A stretch of DNA of 21,131 nucleotides from Pseudomonadota bacterium (GTDB lineage Bacteria; Pseudomonadota; Alphaproteobacteria; Rhizobiales; Hyphomicrobiaceae): the NCBI GenBank assembly GCA_021813195.1, contig JAKALI010000015.1, forward strand, positions 1 to 21,131, written 5' to 3'. The first letter of the stretch is position 1. Every line of letters begins with the position of its first letter. Positions 1 to 7,351 of the stretch are shown piece by piece. The notes under the pieces are model-generated. The model did no database searches, was not told the DNA's origin, and saw nothing but the letters and a program-made list of their open reading frames with translations. A program made the translations under genes and the position numbers.

Positions 1-276
1 GAGCTCCTGAAGCATGTCGCAGATGTCGTTGAGAATGACGTCCCTCGGCGCCTGATACTCGACGGAGAGTTCGCCAGCGATGTCACCGACCGTTCTGGCG
101 CCATCGCAGCGCTGCAGAACGGCGACGGCGATGTCGTCCGGGTTAAAGACGCGCTCGGGCGCGAGGATGATCCAGCGGCCGCGGCCAGGATCGTGACGCA
201 GCTTGATGTGGCGCGGAATGCGCGGACGTGTGTTGCTCGTCACGATGGCGCGCGTGCGTTTTGCAGCTTCGGTCAT
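1..276 (-). CDS. pqqD: PqqD, PQQ peptide chaperone (3' end cut by window edge)
   Basis: I translated this frame by hand: ATG at 276 gives 92 codons open to the window edge. PqqD binds the PqqA precursor peptide and presents it to the radical SAM enzyme PqqE. The N-terminus has the family pattern: a PRIPRHIKLRHD stretch (residues 18-29), then RGRWIILAPERVF (32-44), then LQRCDGARTVGDIA (56-69), and a C-terminal helix ending LQEL. Full-length PqqD is about 90-100 residues, so only a few codons are missing. The start lies 7 nt after the pqqC stop, so the two genes are probably translated together. pqqE is expected just outside the window on this side. Confidence 0.9.
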   Translation of the reverse strand, partial: MTEAAKRTRAIVTSNTRPRIPRHIKLRHDPGRGRWIILAPERVFNPDDIAVAVLQRCDGARTVGDIAGELSVEYQAPRDVILNDICDMLQEL

Positions 277-283
277 GTCAACC

Positions 284-1051
284 TCACATCCCCTCCGGAC
301 GCCATGCGCCGGGAGGTACGTTGCCATTGACGTACGCGTGATAAAGCGCATCGAGCTGCACCCAAAGCACGTTGCACTTAAAGCGTACGGCGTCGACACA
401 AGCTTCCTGTTCGGCGCGTGTGGCGGCATGCTGCTTGATGTAGGAGAGCGCGAAATCGGCGTCCGCTGGGGCTTGAACGAGCCGCTTCTTGAAGTAGCCC
501 ATCACCCGGTCGTCGATGAAATCATAGTTCTCGAGCATGCCGGCGATACGCTCCTTGTGGATTTTGGGCGCGAACAGTTCGGTCAAGGAGGAGGCGACGG
601 CAACGGTGAGCGGCTGTTCGCGCACGAACGTGATGTAGGCTTCCACGGCGAAGCGGGTTGCGGGCAGCGCGCCCTTCATCGAGATGACGTAGTCGCGATC
701 GAGGCCGAGCGCATCCGTGAGCACCAGCCAGCGTTCGATGCCGCCGTCGTCCTCGCCGAAACCGTCGTGTTCCAGCACACGATGGATCCAATCCCGCCGC
801 AGCTGGCGATCATAGACCCGGCTTACAAGCGCGGCGTCCTTACGCGGAACCGCCGATTGATAGCAGTAGCGATTGAGCGCCCACGCAGCGACTTGGGGTT
901 TCGACAGTTTGCCGCCATGCAGCAGTTTGTGGAACGGATGCTTGTCGTGATAGCGCTCGGCACCCACGGCCTGGATTTGCGCCTCGAATTCCTCAGGGGT
1001 CCAAAGCCGACCGGCGTTGGTGCCATCGCCAGCCATGCGGCGCTCGCTCAT
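284..1051 (-). CDS. pqqC: PqqC, pyrroloquinoline-quinone synthase
   Basis: PqqC carries out the final step of PQQ synthesis, the cofactorless eight-electron oxidation and ring closure of the AHQQ intermediate in the cytoplasm. The 255-residue length is normal for the family. Recognisable segments are YHDKHPFHKLLHGG (34-47), the NRYCYQ stretch (60-65) followed by PRKDAA, and the FAPKIHKERI segment in the C-terminal half, all parts of the helical haem-oxygenase-like fold. Its ATG overlaps the TGA of pqqB by 4 nt (ATGA), which indicates translational coupling. pqqD follows after 7 nt. PQQ is the cofactor of periplasmic dehydrogenases such as methanol dehydrogenase, consistent with a methylotroph. 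Confidence 0.96.
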   Translation of the reverse strand: MSERRMAGDGTNAGRLWTPEEFEAQIQAVGAERYHDKHPFHKLLHGGKLSKPQVAAWALNRYCYQSAVPRKDAALVSRVYDRQLRRDWIHRVLEHDGFGEDDGGIERWLVLTDALGLDRDYVISMKGALPATRFAVEAYITFVREQPLTVAVASSLTELFAPKIHKERIAGMLENYDFIDDRVMGYFKKRLVQAPADADFALSYIKQHAATRAEQEACVDAVRFKCNVLWVQLDALYHAYVNGNVPPGAWRPEGM

Positions 1052-1980
1052 AGACGGATCTCCATGCCATCATAACCGACTTCCCAGCCGGCTTCTTCGG
1101 TTGCTTTGCGCTCGGGCGAGTTGTCGTCGAGCACGGGGTTGGAATTATTGATGTGGACGTAAATCTTGCGTTTGACGTTCAAGTCCTTGAAGGCCGCGAT
1201 GGAACCGTCTGGACCCGAAATACTGATGTGACCCATGCGGGTCCCTGTTTTCTGCATCAGGCCTTGGCGGATCATTTCGTCGTCGGTGTAGAGTGTCCCG
1301 TCGAAAAAGACGAGCGGGGCACCTTTCAAGCGTTCTGCGAGTGGTGGATCGACTGCGGCGCAGCCCGGTACGTAGTAGAAGTGCGCTCCGGATCCGCTCG
1401 CCGTCACTTTCAGTCCGATGGTGTCGCCCTCGCGGCTGCCGAAGGATTTCGGATCGCGCGTATCTTCTAAGAAAAGTGCGATCTTACCCGGTACGGCGAA
1501 GGCTTCCACGGTGAGGCCCAGATCAGCGCCATGGTCAGTGAGGGCGATCGGCTGATCGAGCGGCAAGTCGATGCGCGGAACGATCTCAGGGTTGCAGACG
1601 TTGAACACCGAGTTGGCGCGGATCGTGGCGAGCACACGCTCGGAGCCGTAGATCGAGAACGGTTGGGCTTCCCGCAGATTGATGAGACCGATGATGTGGT
1701 CGACATCGGCGTTGGTTACCACGACGGCGCGGATGGGTGAGTTTCGTTTTGGGCCATTGGGATCGGGCCAGAGTTCCGGGGTGGCGGCAATCTGCTGGCG
1801 CAGATCAGGCGAACAGTTGAGAAGTACCCATTGCCGCCCGTCGGCCGAGACGGCGAGCGAGGACTGCGTGCGCGGCTGAAAGCCTGGCACGCCAGCGCGC
1901 GCCCGAGAACTCATGGGGCCGTTGCAGTTCCATTGGGGAAAGCCGCCGCCAGCGGACGCCCCCAGCACCTTGATGATCAT
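1048..1980 (-). CDS. pqqB: PqqB, metallo-beta-lactamase-fold PQQ biosynthesis protein
   Basis: This 310-residue protein is the PqqB hydroxylase-type enzyme of the PQQ pathway, acting on the PqqA-derived Glu-Tyr intermediate. The start MIIKVLGASAGGGFPQWN, the RTQSSLAVSADG segment (37-48), the NADVDH metal-site motif and the conserved HINNSNP near the C-terminus identify the family. Oddly, the N-terminal cysteine cluster (CxCxxC in many PqqB proteins) is reduced to one cysteine: residues 19-24 read CNGPMS. The distal structural zinc site described for PqqB is therefore probably absent. It is the first gene of the overlapping pqqB-C-D unit and lies 169 nt downstream of pqqA. Confidence 0.95.
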   Translation of the reverse strand: MIIKVLGASAGGGFPQWNCNGPMSSRARAGVPGFQPRTQSSLAVSADGRQWVLLNCSPDLRQQIAATPELWPDPNGPKRNSPIRAVVVTNADVDHIIGLINLREAQPFSIYGSERVLATIRANSVFNVCNPEIVPRIDLPLDQPIALTDHGADLGLTVEAFAVPGKIALFLEDTRDPKSFGSREGDTIGLKVTASGSGAHFYYVPGCAAVDPPLAERLKGAPLVFFDGTLYTDDEMIRQGLMQKTGTRMGHISISGPDGSIAAFKDLNVKRKIYVHINNSNPVLDDNSPERKATEEAGWEVGYDGMEIRL

Positions 1981-2064
1981 GCTGTCAAACTGTCGGTTTC
2001 AGGGCAGGGGCGTTCGCCGACAACGAACCTGCCAGCACTTGAGCTAAGTAAGGATGCGGCAAAC

Positions 2065-2084
2065 ACCCCGTACCCGTGCGGGGT
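2065..2084 (-). promoter_or_regulatory. Hairpin in the pqqA-pqqB gap
   Basis: ACCCCG (2065-2070) and CGGGGT (2079-2084) form a perfect 6-bp GC-rich stem with an 8-nt loop, between pqqA and pqqB. There is no T tract after it on the minus strand, so it does not look like a classical terminator. It could be a partial terminator or an RNA-stabilising stem that makes pqqA transcript more abundant than pqqBCD. That role is inference. Confidence 0.4.
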
Positions 2085-2116
2085 CGCGATCTTTGACGGG
2101 GGCGCGTTGCCGACGG

Positions 2117-2132
2117 CGCACCCGCGAGTGCG
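2117..2132 (-). promoter_or_regulatory. Second small hairpin just after pqqA
   Basis: CGCAC (2117-2121) and GTGCG (2128-2132) can pair over a 6-nt loop, about 18 nt downstream of the pqqA stop on the minus strand. It is short and weak by itself, but lies in tandem with the 2065-2084 stem in the same gap. A role in protecting or ending the short pqqA transcript is conjecture. Confidence 0.25.
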
Positions 2133-2149
2133 TTATAACTTCGCTTCCG

Positions 2150-2239
2150 TCAGAGAATCTCGACTTCCGCAGGCAAATACGACGTGACTTCGAGACCAGC
2201 TTCCTGCTCGCGCACCGTAGGTGTGCTCCAACTCTTCAT
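2150..2239 (-). CDS. pqqA: PqqA, PQQ precursor peptide (29 aa)
   Basis: PqqA is the ribosomal peptide whose Glu and Tyr side chains are cross-linked to become the PQQ skeleton. The peptide begins MKSWSTPTVREQEAGLEVTS and ends YLPAEVEIL. The conserved ExxxY pair is Glu17 and Tyr21, in the usual position. The ATG at 2239 is preceded by an excellent ribosome binding site, GGAGG with a 6-nt spacer. Longer upstream codons in this frame show no family similarity, so I use this start. It leads the pqqA-B-C-D cluster. Its strong Shine-Dalgarno and the hairpins downstream fit high expression of a substrate peptide. Confidence 0.95.
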   Translation of the reverse strand: MKSWSTPTVREQEAGLEVTSYLPAEVEIL

Positions 2240-2546
2240 GGGCGTTCCTCCAATCGGATCCGCTTTCGGTGGCCCATCGCGCTCCCGAGCGACAGACCAG
2301 CGGATCCTTGTGTCTCCATCTTCCACAAACCACGACCAACGTTGGATTTTCAAGTCAATTGGGGTCACGAAGCCGTGTTTCGGAGCGGGTTGTTTGTGGC
2401 AAGTCAGACGGGGATTGGGCGTCGCGACGTCGCTGATCTGCGTCCGCATATAAGGTTGGCGGTCTGCACTCGCTCTCGATGAAGATTGAGTATATAATTT
2501 CACGAAAAGGCTAAAAAACAAAAAATGCAACCCATTGATTGATTGG

Positions 2547-2570
2547 AAACATTTCTATTGAAGAATGTTT
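2547..2570. promoter_or_regulatory. Inverted repeat upstream of cobA-cysJI, candidate operator
   Basis: AAACATT (2547-2553) and AATGTTT (2564-2570) form perfect 7-bp arms separated by 10 nt, the geometry of a site for a dimeric helix-turn-helix regulator. The right arm overlaps the spacer of a candidate sigma-70-like promoter (2558-2585), so binding there could block or modulate transcription. The regulator is unknown; a sulfur-responsive LysR-type or Rrf2-type protein is a guess from the downstream genes. Confidence 0.4.
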
Positions 2571-2585
2571 TTCCCATGCTATTTT
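2558..2585 (+). promoter_or_regulatory. Candidate promoter for cobA-cysJ-cysI
   Basis: TTGAAG (2558-2563) as a -35 element and TATTTT (2580-2585) as a -10 element are separated by 16 nt in the AT-rich part of the gap. It would give a leader of about 220 nt before cobA. Found by eye only; the element matches are moderate. Confidence 0.35.
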
Positions 2586-2809
2586 GCGTTCGGTTTGCGG
2601 GTCGATCGCGTCGGACGCTAAGCGGCCGCGGGGTGATGTTCTGGATTGAGCGTTGGCATTCGCGTCGGCCCGCTCGGATCGGCGAATTTCGTCGTTCCGG
2701 TCTATGCGCATGGTCGCCGCGCGCCTCGGACTGTTTGCGATCCAGGGCGGATGCTCGTGCGTTGCTGAGGCGGCGACGCGTTCGCGACACAAATGGTTGA
2801 GAGGTTGAG

Positions 2810-3670
2810 ATGTCGAATTCCGAGACGCGATCGCTCCCCGAGGGCGTCGTATCGATCGTGGGTTGCGGTCCCGGCGATCCGGAACTCCTCACGCTCAAGG
2901 CGGCCTCTTGCATCCGCAGCGCCGATGTTCTGGTCGTGGATCGTCTCGTGGACCCGCGAGTTCTTGCTTTGAAACGTGGCGATGCCCGTGTCTTCGATGT
3001 GGGCAAAAAGGCTGGTCAGCGCTCCATCGCGCAGGACGACATTAATCGGATCCTCGTGCGCGAAGCCTTGAAGGGGCAACGTGTGGCACGCCTCAAGGGC
3101 GGCGACGGCTTCGTGTTTGGTCGCGCGGCCGAAGAAATCGCCGCCGTTCGGGCGGCCGGAATCGCCGTCGACGTGATCCCTGGGATTACCGCGGCGCATG
3201 CCTGCGCGGCGTCCGTGACCTTGCCGCTCACGCTGCGCGATCAGGTGCGTCAAGTCTCGCTCGTGACGGGTGCGACGGCGGACGGCATGCTTGATTTAGA
3301 TTGGCAACCTCTGCCGAGGCCTGGACATGCGTTTGCAATCTACATGGGCGTGCGGTCTGCGTCTGTTTTGCGGGAGCGGTTGTTGGCCCACGGGGCCTCG
3401 GCTGCGCTTCCCATTGTGATCGTCGAAAACGGCACCCGCGACGACGAGCGGGCAATTGCAACCACGTTGGGCGATCTGATCGCAGCGCTGACAACCTTTG
3501 GCGTGCGCGGCCCGGCCATCATCTTCGGTGGTCTGGATTGGAAGGCTGCGAACTTATCTCGACCAGCGAAGGTCGTTGTGTATCGCGCCGCCCCATCGCC
3601 CGACACGGCCGCTCTCACGCCCACGCTGCCGGCGCGGCCAGCAAGTCTCGATGTCAGCGCGGAGGTGTGA
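2810..3670 (+). CDS. cobA: Uroporphyrinogen-III C-methyltransferase (SUMT)
   Basis: The enzyme uses S-adenosylmethionine to methylate uroporphyrinogen III at C2 and C7, giving precorrin-2, the precursor of siroheme. Visible motifs are GCGPGDPELLTLKA (18-31), the SAM-binding RLKGGDG (94-100) and PGITAA (124-129). At 286 residues it is a stand-alone SUMT and lacks the precorrin-2 dehydrogenase/ferrochelatase half found in CysG. Residue 100 is Gly where most family members have Pro (GGDP). GAGG 5 nt before the ATG supports the start. The stop overlaps the start region of cysJ. Siroheme is the cofactor of CysI two genes downstream, which explains the grouping. Confidence 0.93.
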   Translation: MSNSETRSLPEGVVSIVGCGPGDPELLTLKAASCIRSADVLVVDRLVDPRVLALKRGDARVFDVGKKAGQRSIAQDDINRILVREALKGQRVARLKGGDGFVFGRAAEEIAAVRAAGIAVDVIPGITAAHACAASVTLPLTLRDQVRQVSLVTGATADGMLDLDWQPLPRPGHAFAIYMGVRSASVLRERLLAHGASAALPIVIVENGTRDDERAIATTLGDLIAALTTFGVRGPAIIFGGLDWKAANLSRPAKVVVYRAAPSPDTAALTPTLPARPASLDVSAEV

Positions 3671-3672
3671 TC

Positions 3673-5463
3673 TTGGCGTCCGTTCCTTTCCTCCCCAAAA
3701 ACGCGCCCTTCACGGCCGAGGACATCGATCTGCTCAATCAGCTCGTGCAGCGCTCGACGCCCCTGCAGCGAAGTTGGTTGTCGGGCTTTCTCGCGGGGCT
3801 TGATGCGGCGCAGAGCGGGGCGACGGGTGTTGCCGTTCAACCTGCCGCCGCAGCGCGCCCGCGCGTGCCGCTGACGATTCTCTACGGCAGCGAGAGCGGC
3901 AACACAGAAGCGTTGGCGTTCAAGGCCAAGAAGGTGGCGGCTAGATTCAATTGCGACGCCAAAGTCGTCGATATGGCTGACATCGAGCCGGCGCAACTCG
4001 CCAAATCGAAGAACCTGCTTGTCTTCATTTCAACCTGGGGCGAGGGCGATCCTCCGCAGCGCGCAGCCGACTTCTATCACGCGCTCATGGCCGAGAGCGC
4101 GCCACGGCTGGAGGGTGTGCGCTTCGCAGTTCTGGCGCTGGGCGACACGGCCTACGCCAACTTCTGTGAGACGGGAAAGCGTATTGACGCGCGCCTGGAA
4201 GCACTGGGCGCAGAACGCGTCGCCGACCGCATTGATCTCGATCTCGATTATGCCAAGGCGGCGGCCGCGTGGACGGATGCCACGGTGGCCAAATTTACGC
4301 CTCCCGATACGGCGGCGAAGGCGACGGTCGTGCACGTCGATTTCAAGGCGACAAGCGCCGACGAAGAGCTCAGTGAGCCGCTGTATACTGCGGACAACCC
4401 GTGCGAAGCGGAAGTTTCTGAACTGGTCAACCTCAACGGCAGCGGTTCCACACGCGAAACCTGGCATGTGGAATTGGCCGTTGCCGCCGATGGTTTCCAT
4501 TACGAACCGGGCGCTGCGATCGGTGTGTTGCCGCAGAACGATCCCGCGCTCGCGGCGGATATCGCGCGTGCCGTTGGTCTCGATGGTGATGCGGCGCTCG
4601 TTGCGGAACTCGCCCGCGGCTTTGACATCACGACGCTGTCGCGTGCAACCGTGGACGCCTATGCCAAACTCACCGGTCGCAGCGACGTCGCCAGGCTGTT
4701 GGACGGGGATGCACTTGCTCAATTCGCAGCCGACCGGCAATTGGTCGACCTCCTGGAGACCTATCCTGAGAAACTGGATCGACAGCAGCTGCTGAAGCTG
4801 TTGCGGCCACTGCCGGGACGTCTCTATTCCGTGGCCTCGAGCATTAAGGCGCATCCTGGCGAGGCTCACCTCTTGATCGGCGCCGTGCGCTGGCAATCCC
4901 ATGGGCGCAAGCGGGCCGGCGTCGCATCAAGTTATTTTGCCGACCGGCGCAAAGTGGGCGATATCGTGCGTATCTACGTGAAGCCCAATCGGCACTTCGC
5001 CCTGCCGCAGGATGGACATCGACCTATCATTATGATCGGTGCAGGCACGGGTGTAGCGCCCTATCGCGGCTTCATCGAGGAACGCATCGAGACGGGAGCC
5101 AAAGGCAAGAGTTGGCTCTTTTTCGGCGAGCGTAATTTCACGAACGACTTTCTCTATCAGCTCGAATGGCAAGATCACCTCGCGAGCGGAGCCTTGTCGC
5201 GCATCGACCTCGCGTTCTCGCGTGATCAGCCCGAAAAAATCTATGTCCAGCACCGCCTATGGGAGCAACGTGCGCACGTGCTTTCTTGGCTCGACGACGG
5301 TGCGCACATTTATGTGTGCGGGGACGAAAAAGGCATGGCCAAGGACGTCGATCAGACGCTCGTGCGCATACTTGCACTGGCCTCGGGTGGTGATGACGAC
5401 ATCGGGCGCGCCAAGCTCAAAGAGTTGACCAAGGCCGGGCGCTATCAGCGCGACGTGTATTGA
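3673..5463 (+). CDS. cysJ: Sulfite reductase (NADPH) flavoprotein alpha subunit
   Basis: CysJ passes electrons from NADPH through FAD and FMN to the CysI hemoprotein for reduction of sulfite to sulfide. From the TTG at 3673 the protein has 596 residues, like E. coli CysJ. Domains in order: a short N-terminal segment; flavodoxin (FMN) domain starting at VPLTILYGSESGNTEA (65-80) with STWGEGDPP (120-128) and LALGDTAY; a connecting domain; FAD motifs RLYSVASS (383-390) and GVASSYFA (416-423); NADP motif GAGTGVAPYRGF (457-468); CGDE (549-552); and the typical C-terminus GRYQRDVY. GGAGG at 3661-3665 sits 7 nt before the TTG. An overlapping GTG at 3667 is an alternative, but too close to that ribosome binding site. 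The frame is open for 124 more codons upstream inside cobA, which I reject as coding. Confidence 0.95.
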   Translation: MASVPFLPKNAPFTAEDIDLLNQLVQRSTPLQRSWLSGFLAGLDAAQSGATGVAVQPAAAARPRVPLTILYGSESGNTEALAFKAKKVAARFNCDAKVVDMADIEPAQLAKSKNLLVFISTWGEGDPPQRAADFYHALMAESAPRLEGVRFAVLALGDTAYANFCETGKRIDARLEALGAERVADRIDLDLDYAKAAAAWTDATVAKFTPPDTAAKATVVHVDFKATSADEELSEPLYTADNPCEAEVSELVNLNGSGSTRETWHVELAVAADGFHYEPGAAIGVLPQNDPALAADIARAVGLDGDAALVAELARGFDITTLSRATVDAYAKLTGRSDVARLLDGDALAQFAADRQLVDLLETYPEKLDRQQLLKLLRPLPGRLYSVASSIKAHPGEAHLLIGAVRWQSHGRKRAGVASSYFADRRKVGDIVRIYVKPNRHFALPQDGHRPIIMIGAGTGVAPYRGFIEERIETGAKGKSWLFFGERNFTNDFLYQLEWQDHLASGALSRIDLAFSRDQPEKIYVQHRLWEQRAHVLSWLDDGAHIYVCGDEKGMAKDVDQTLVRILALASGGDDDIGRAKLKELTKAGRYQRDVY

Positions 5464-5523
5464 TACGGCGTGGTTCTGTGCGGTCTCGACACGGGATTTG
5501 ATGACCGCCATGCGGAGACGAAG

Positions 5524-7257
5524 ATGACGGATACGCGTTCCAAGAATGAGATCATCAAGGAGAACAGCCGTCTTCTGCGAGGCTCGATCGCCGATGGTCT
5601 TCAGCGTGTGGAGACTGGGGCGATCGATGAAGACGATACGCAGCTGTTGAAATTCCACGGTTCCTACATGCAGGATGACCGCGACGTGCGGGGTGAGCGG
5701 GCGAAAAAGAAACTCGAGAAGGCGTTCTCATTCATGATCCGTCTGCGTCTTCCGGGGGGTGTGGTGACACCGGAGCAATGGATCAAGCTTGACAGTATCG
5801 CCTCCACCTATGCGAATGGCACGCTGAGACTGACGACGCGCGCGACGTTCCAGTACCATGGCGTCATCAAGTCGAACCTCAAACGTACCATGCAGGCCAT
5901 CAACGCCGCCTGCATCGATACGATTGCCGCCTGCGGCGACGTCAATCGCAATGTGATGTCGGCAGCAAATCCATTTTTGTCGAAGCCACACAGGGTGGCC
6001 GAAAAACTTGCGATAGATGTCAGCAATCACCTGCTGCCGCGTACCGGCGCCTACCATGAAATTTGGCTGGATGATGAGAAGGTCATCGAGCGTGCAGGAA
6101 CAGCAGAGCCCGAAAGCGAACCCATCTACGGGCAGCATTATCTGCCGCGCAAATTCAAAACTGTCGTCGCCGTTCCGCCGGACAATGACGTCGATGTTTT
6201 TGCTCACGATTTGGGATACATCGCCATTGTTGAAAAGGGTGAAGTCGTCGGCTGGAACGTGACTGTCGGCGGCGGCATGGGTATGACGCACGGTGAACCT
6301 GATACGTTCCCCCGCACAGCCGATCTCCTCGGCTTCTGTACGCCGGATCAGGCTGTCGATGTGGCCGAGAAGGTTGTCACGGTACAGCGCGACTGGGGTA
6401 ATCGCGCCGTGCGCAAGAATGCGCGTCTCAAGTACACAATCGAGCGTGTCGGAATCGACGCCTTCCGTGCGGAGGTGGAAAAGCGCTTAGGCTACAAGCT
6501 CGGCCCTCCGCGACCGTTCACGTTTACCTCGACCGGTGATCCGATCGGCTGGCGCCAAACACTCGATGGCAAAGCGGCCGACAAGCGCTGGCACTTGACG
6601 CTCTACATCGAGAACGGACGCATCAAGGATACGCCCGCGATGAAACTCAAAACGGCGATCCGGCAGATTGCCGAGGCTGGCGGCGTCGATTTCGTGGTGA
6701 CGTCGAACCAGAATCTCATCATCGCGAATGTAACCGCCAAGGCCAAACCGCAGATCGAAGCCATTCTGAAAAAGCATGGCGTGTCGCTCACAACGTCATC
6801 GGGGATGCGCCGCAACGCGATGGCCTGTGTCGCGCTGCCGACGTGCGGTCTTGCTCTTGCGGAAAGCGAACGGTTCTTGCCCGATCTCGTCACAGATCTC
6901 GAGAACAGCCTGGAGGCAGCCGGCTTGCGCGACGACGACATCGTGGTGCGCATGACAGGTTGCCCGAACGGCTGCGCGCGCCCTTACCTGGCCGAGATTG
7001 GGTTCGTTGGCCGCTCGCCCGGCCTCTACAACCTGTATCTCGGCGCCGCGTTCGACGGGACACGGCTCTCTAAGCTCTATGCTCAGGACGTCAACCGCGA
7101 GCAAATCCTCGCGTTGCTCGATCCGCTCTTCAAGCGCTACGCGAAAGAGCGGCTGGATGGCGAACACTTCGGGGATTTCTGCGTACGTGCCGGCGTCGTC
7201 AAGCCGACGCTGGCCGGCAACGCATTTCACGACGATGTCGTGCTGGCGAAAGCCTGA
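5524..7257 (+). CDS. cysI: Sulfite reductase (NADPH) hemoprotein beta subunit
   Basis: CysI reduces sulfite to sulfide at a coupled siroheme-[4Fe-4S] centre in the cytoplasm, with electrons from CysJ. From ATG 5524 it has 577 residues (E. coli CysI: 570). The four cluster cysteines are in place: C435 and C441 in ACVALPTC, and C480 and C484 in TGCPNGC. The N-terminal GxxxxDD segment around FHGSYMQDDRD (44-54) and the RLTTRATFQYHG stretch (102-113), which contacts substrate and siroheme in the family, are also present. GGAG 6 nt before ATG 5524 favours this start over the GTG at 5470, which adds 18 unrelated-looking codons. It is the last gene of the cobA-cysJ-cysI unit; no cysH or cysDN is in the window. 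Confidence 0.95.
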   Translation: MTDTRSKNEIIKENSRLLRGSIADGLQRVETGAIDEDDTQLLKFHGSYMQDDRDVRGERAKKKLEKAFSFMIRLRLPGGVVTPEQWIKLDSIASTYANGTLRLTTRATFQYHGVIKSNLKRTMQAINAACIDTIAACGDVNRNVMSAANPFLSKPHRVAEKLAIDVSNHLLPRTGAYHEIWLDDEKVIERAGTAEPESEPIYGQHYLPRKFKTVVAVPPDNDVDVFAHDLGYIAIVEKGEVVGWNVTVGGGMGMTHGEPDTFPRTADLLGFCTPDQAVDVAEKVVTVQRDWGNRAVRKNARLKYTIERVGIDAFRAEVEKRLGYKLGPPRPFTFTSTGDPIGWRQTLDGKAADKRWHLTLYIENGRIKDTPAMKLKTAIRQIAEAGGVDFVVTSNQNLIIANVTAKAKPQIEAILKKHGVSLTTSSGMRRNAMACVALPTCGLALAESERFLPDLVTDLENSLEAAGLRDDDIVVRMTGCPNGCARPYLAEIGFVGRSPGLYNLYLGAAFDGTRLSKLYAQDVNREQILALLDPLFKRYAKERLDGEHFGDFCVRAGVVKPTLAGNAFHDDVVLAKA

Positions 7258-7334
7258 GGCAGCGTACTCGTCCGTCATCCGTCAAAGAGCGCAGAGACTT
7301 CGCGCCATCCTCGGCGGGCAGGCCGTCGAACGTG

Positions 7335-7351
7335 GGGCCCCTCAAGGGCCC
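7335..7351. terminator. GGGCCC-loop-GGGCCC hairpin between convergent cysI and mipA
   Basis: GGGCCC (7335-7340), a 5-nt loop and GGGCCC (7346-7351) form a strong stem lying across the mipA stop codon, between two convergent transcription units. Neither side has a clear T tract, so it may be a weak bidirectional terminator or an RNA 3'-end stabiliser. Confidence 0.35.

Larger units (their letters stand above)
2240..2809. other. 570-nt divergent intergenic region between pqqA and cobA
   Basis: No credible gene is seen on either strand. The region must hold the promoters for pqqA (leftward) and the cobA-cysJ-cysI operon (rightward). About 2480-2590 is strikingly AT-rich against the GC-rich surroundings and includes a TATAAT at about 2493. 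A 10-bp perfect palindrome, CCAACGTTGG, lies at 2336-2345, about 100 nt before pqqA. A 7-bp inverted repeat and a candidate promoter in 2547-2585 are listed separately. Confidence 0.7.

Noticed and set aside
203..1075. 290-residue plus-strand open frame
   Set aside because: Antisense to pqqC and pqqD, which are certain; long antisense frames are common in GC-rich DNA.
3301..3672. 124-codon in-frame extension upstream of cysJ
   Set aside because: It overlaps cobA in another frame, is Arg/Cys-rich and has no similarity to a CysJ N-terminus; the ribosome binding site at 3661-3665 serves the later TTG.
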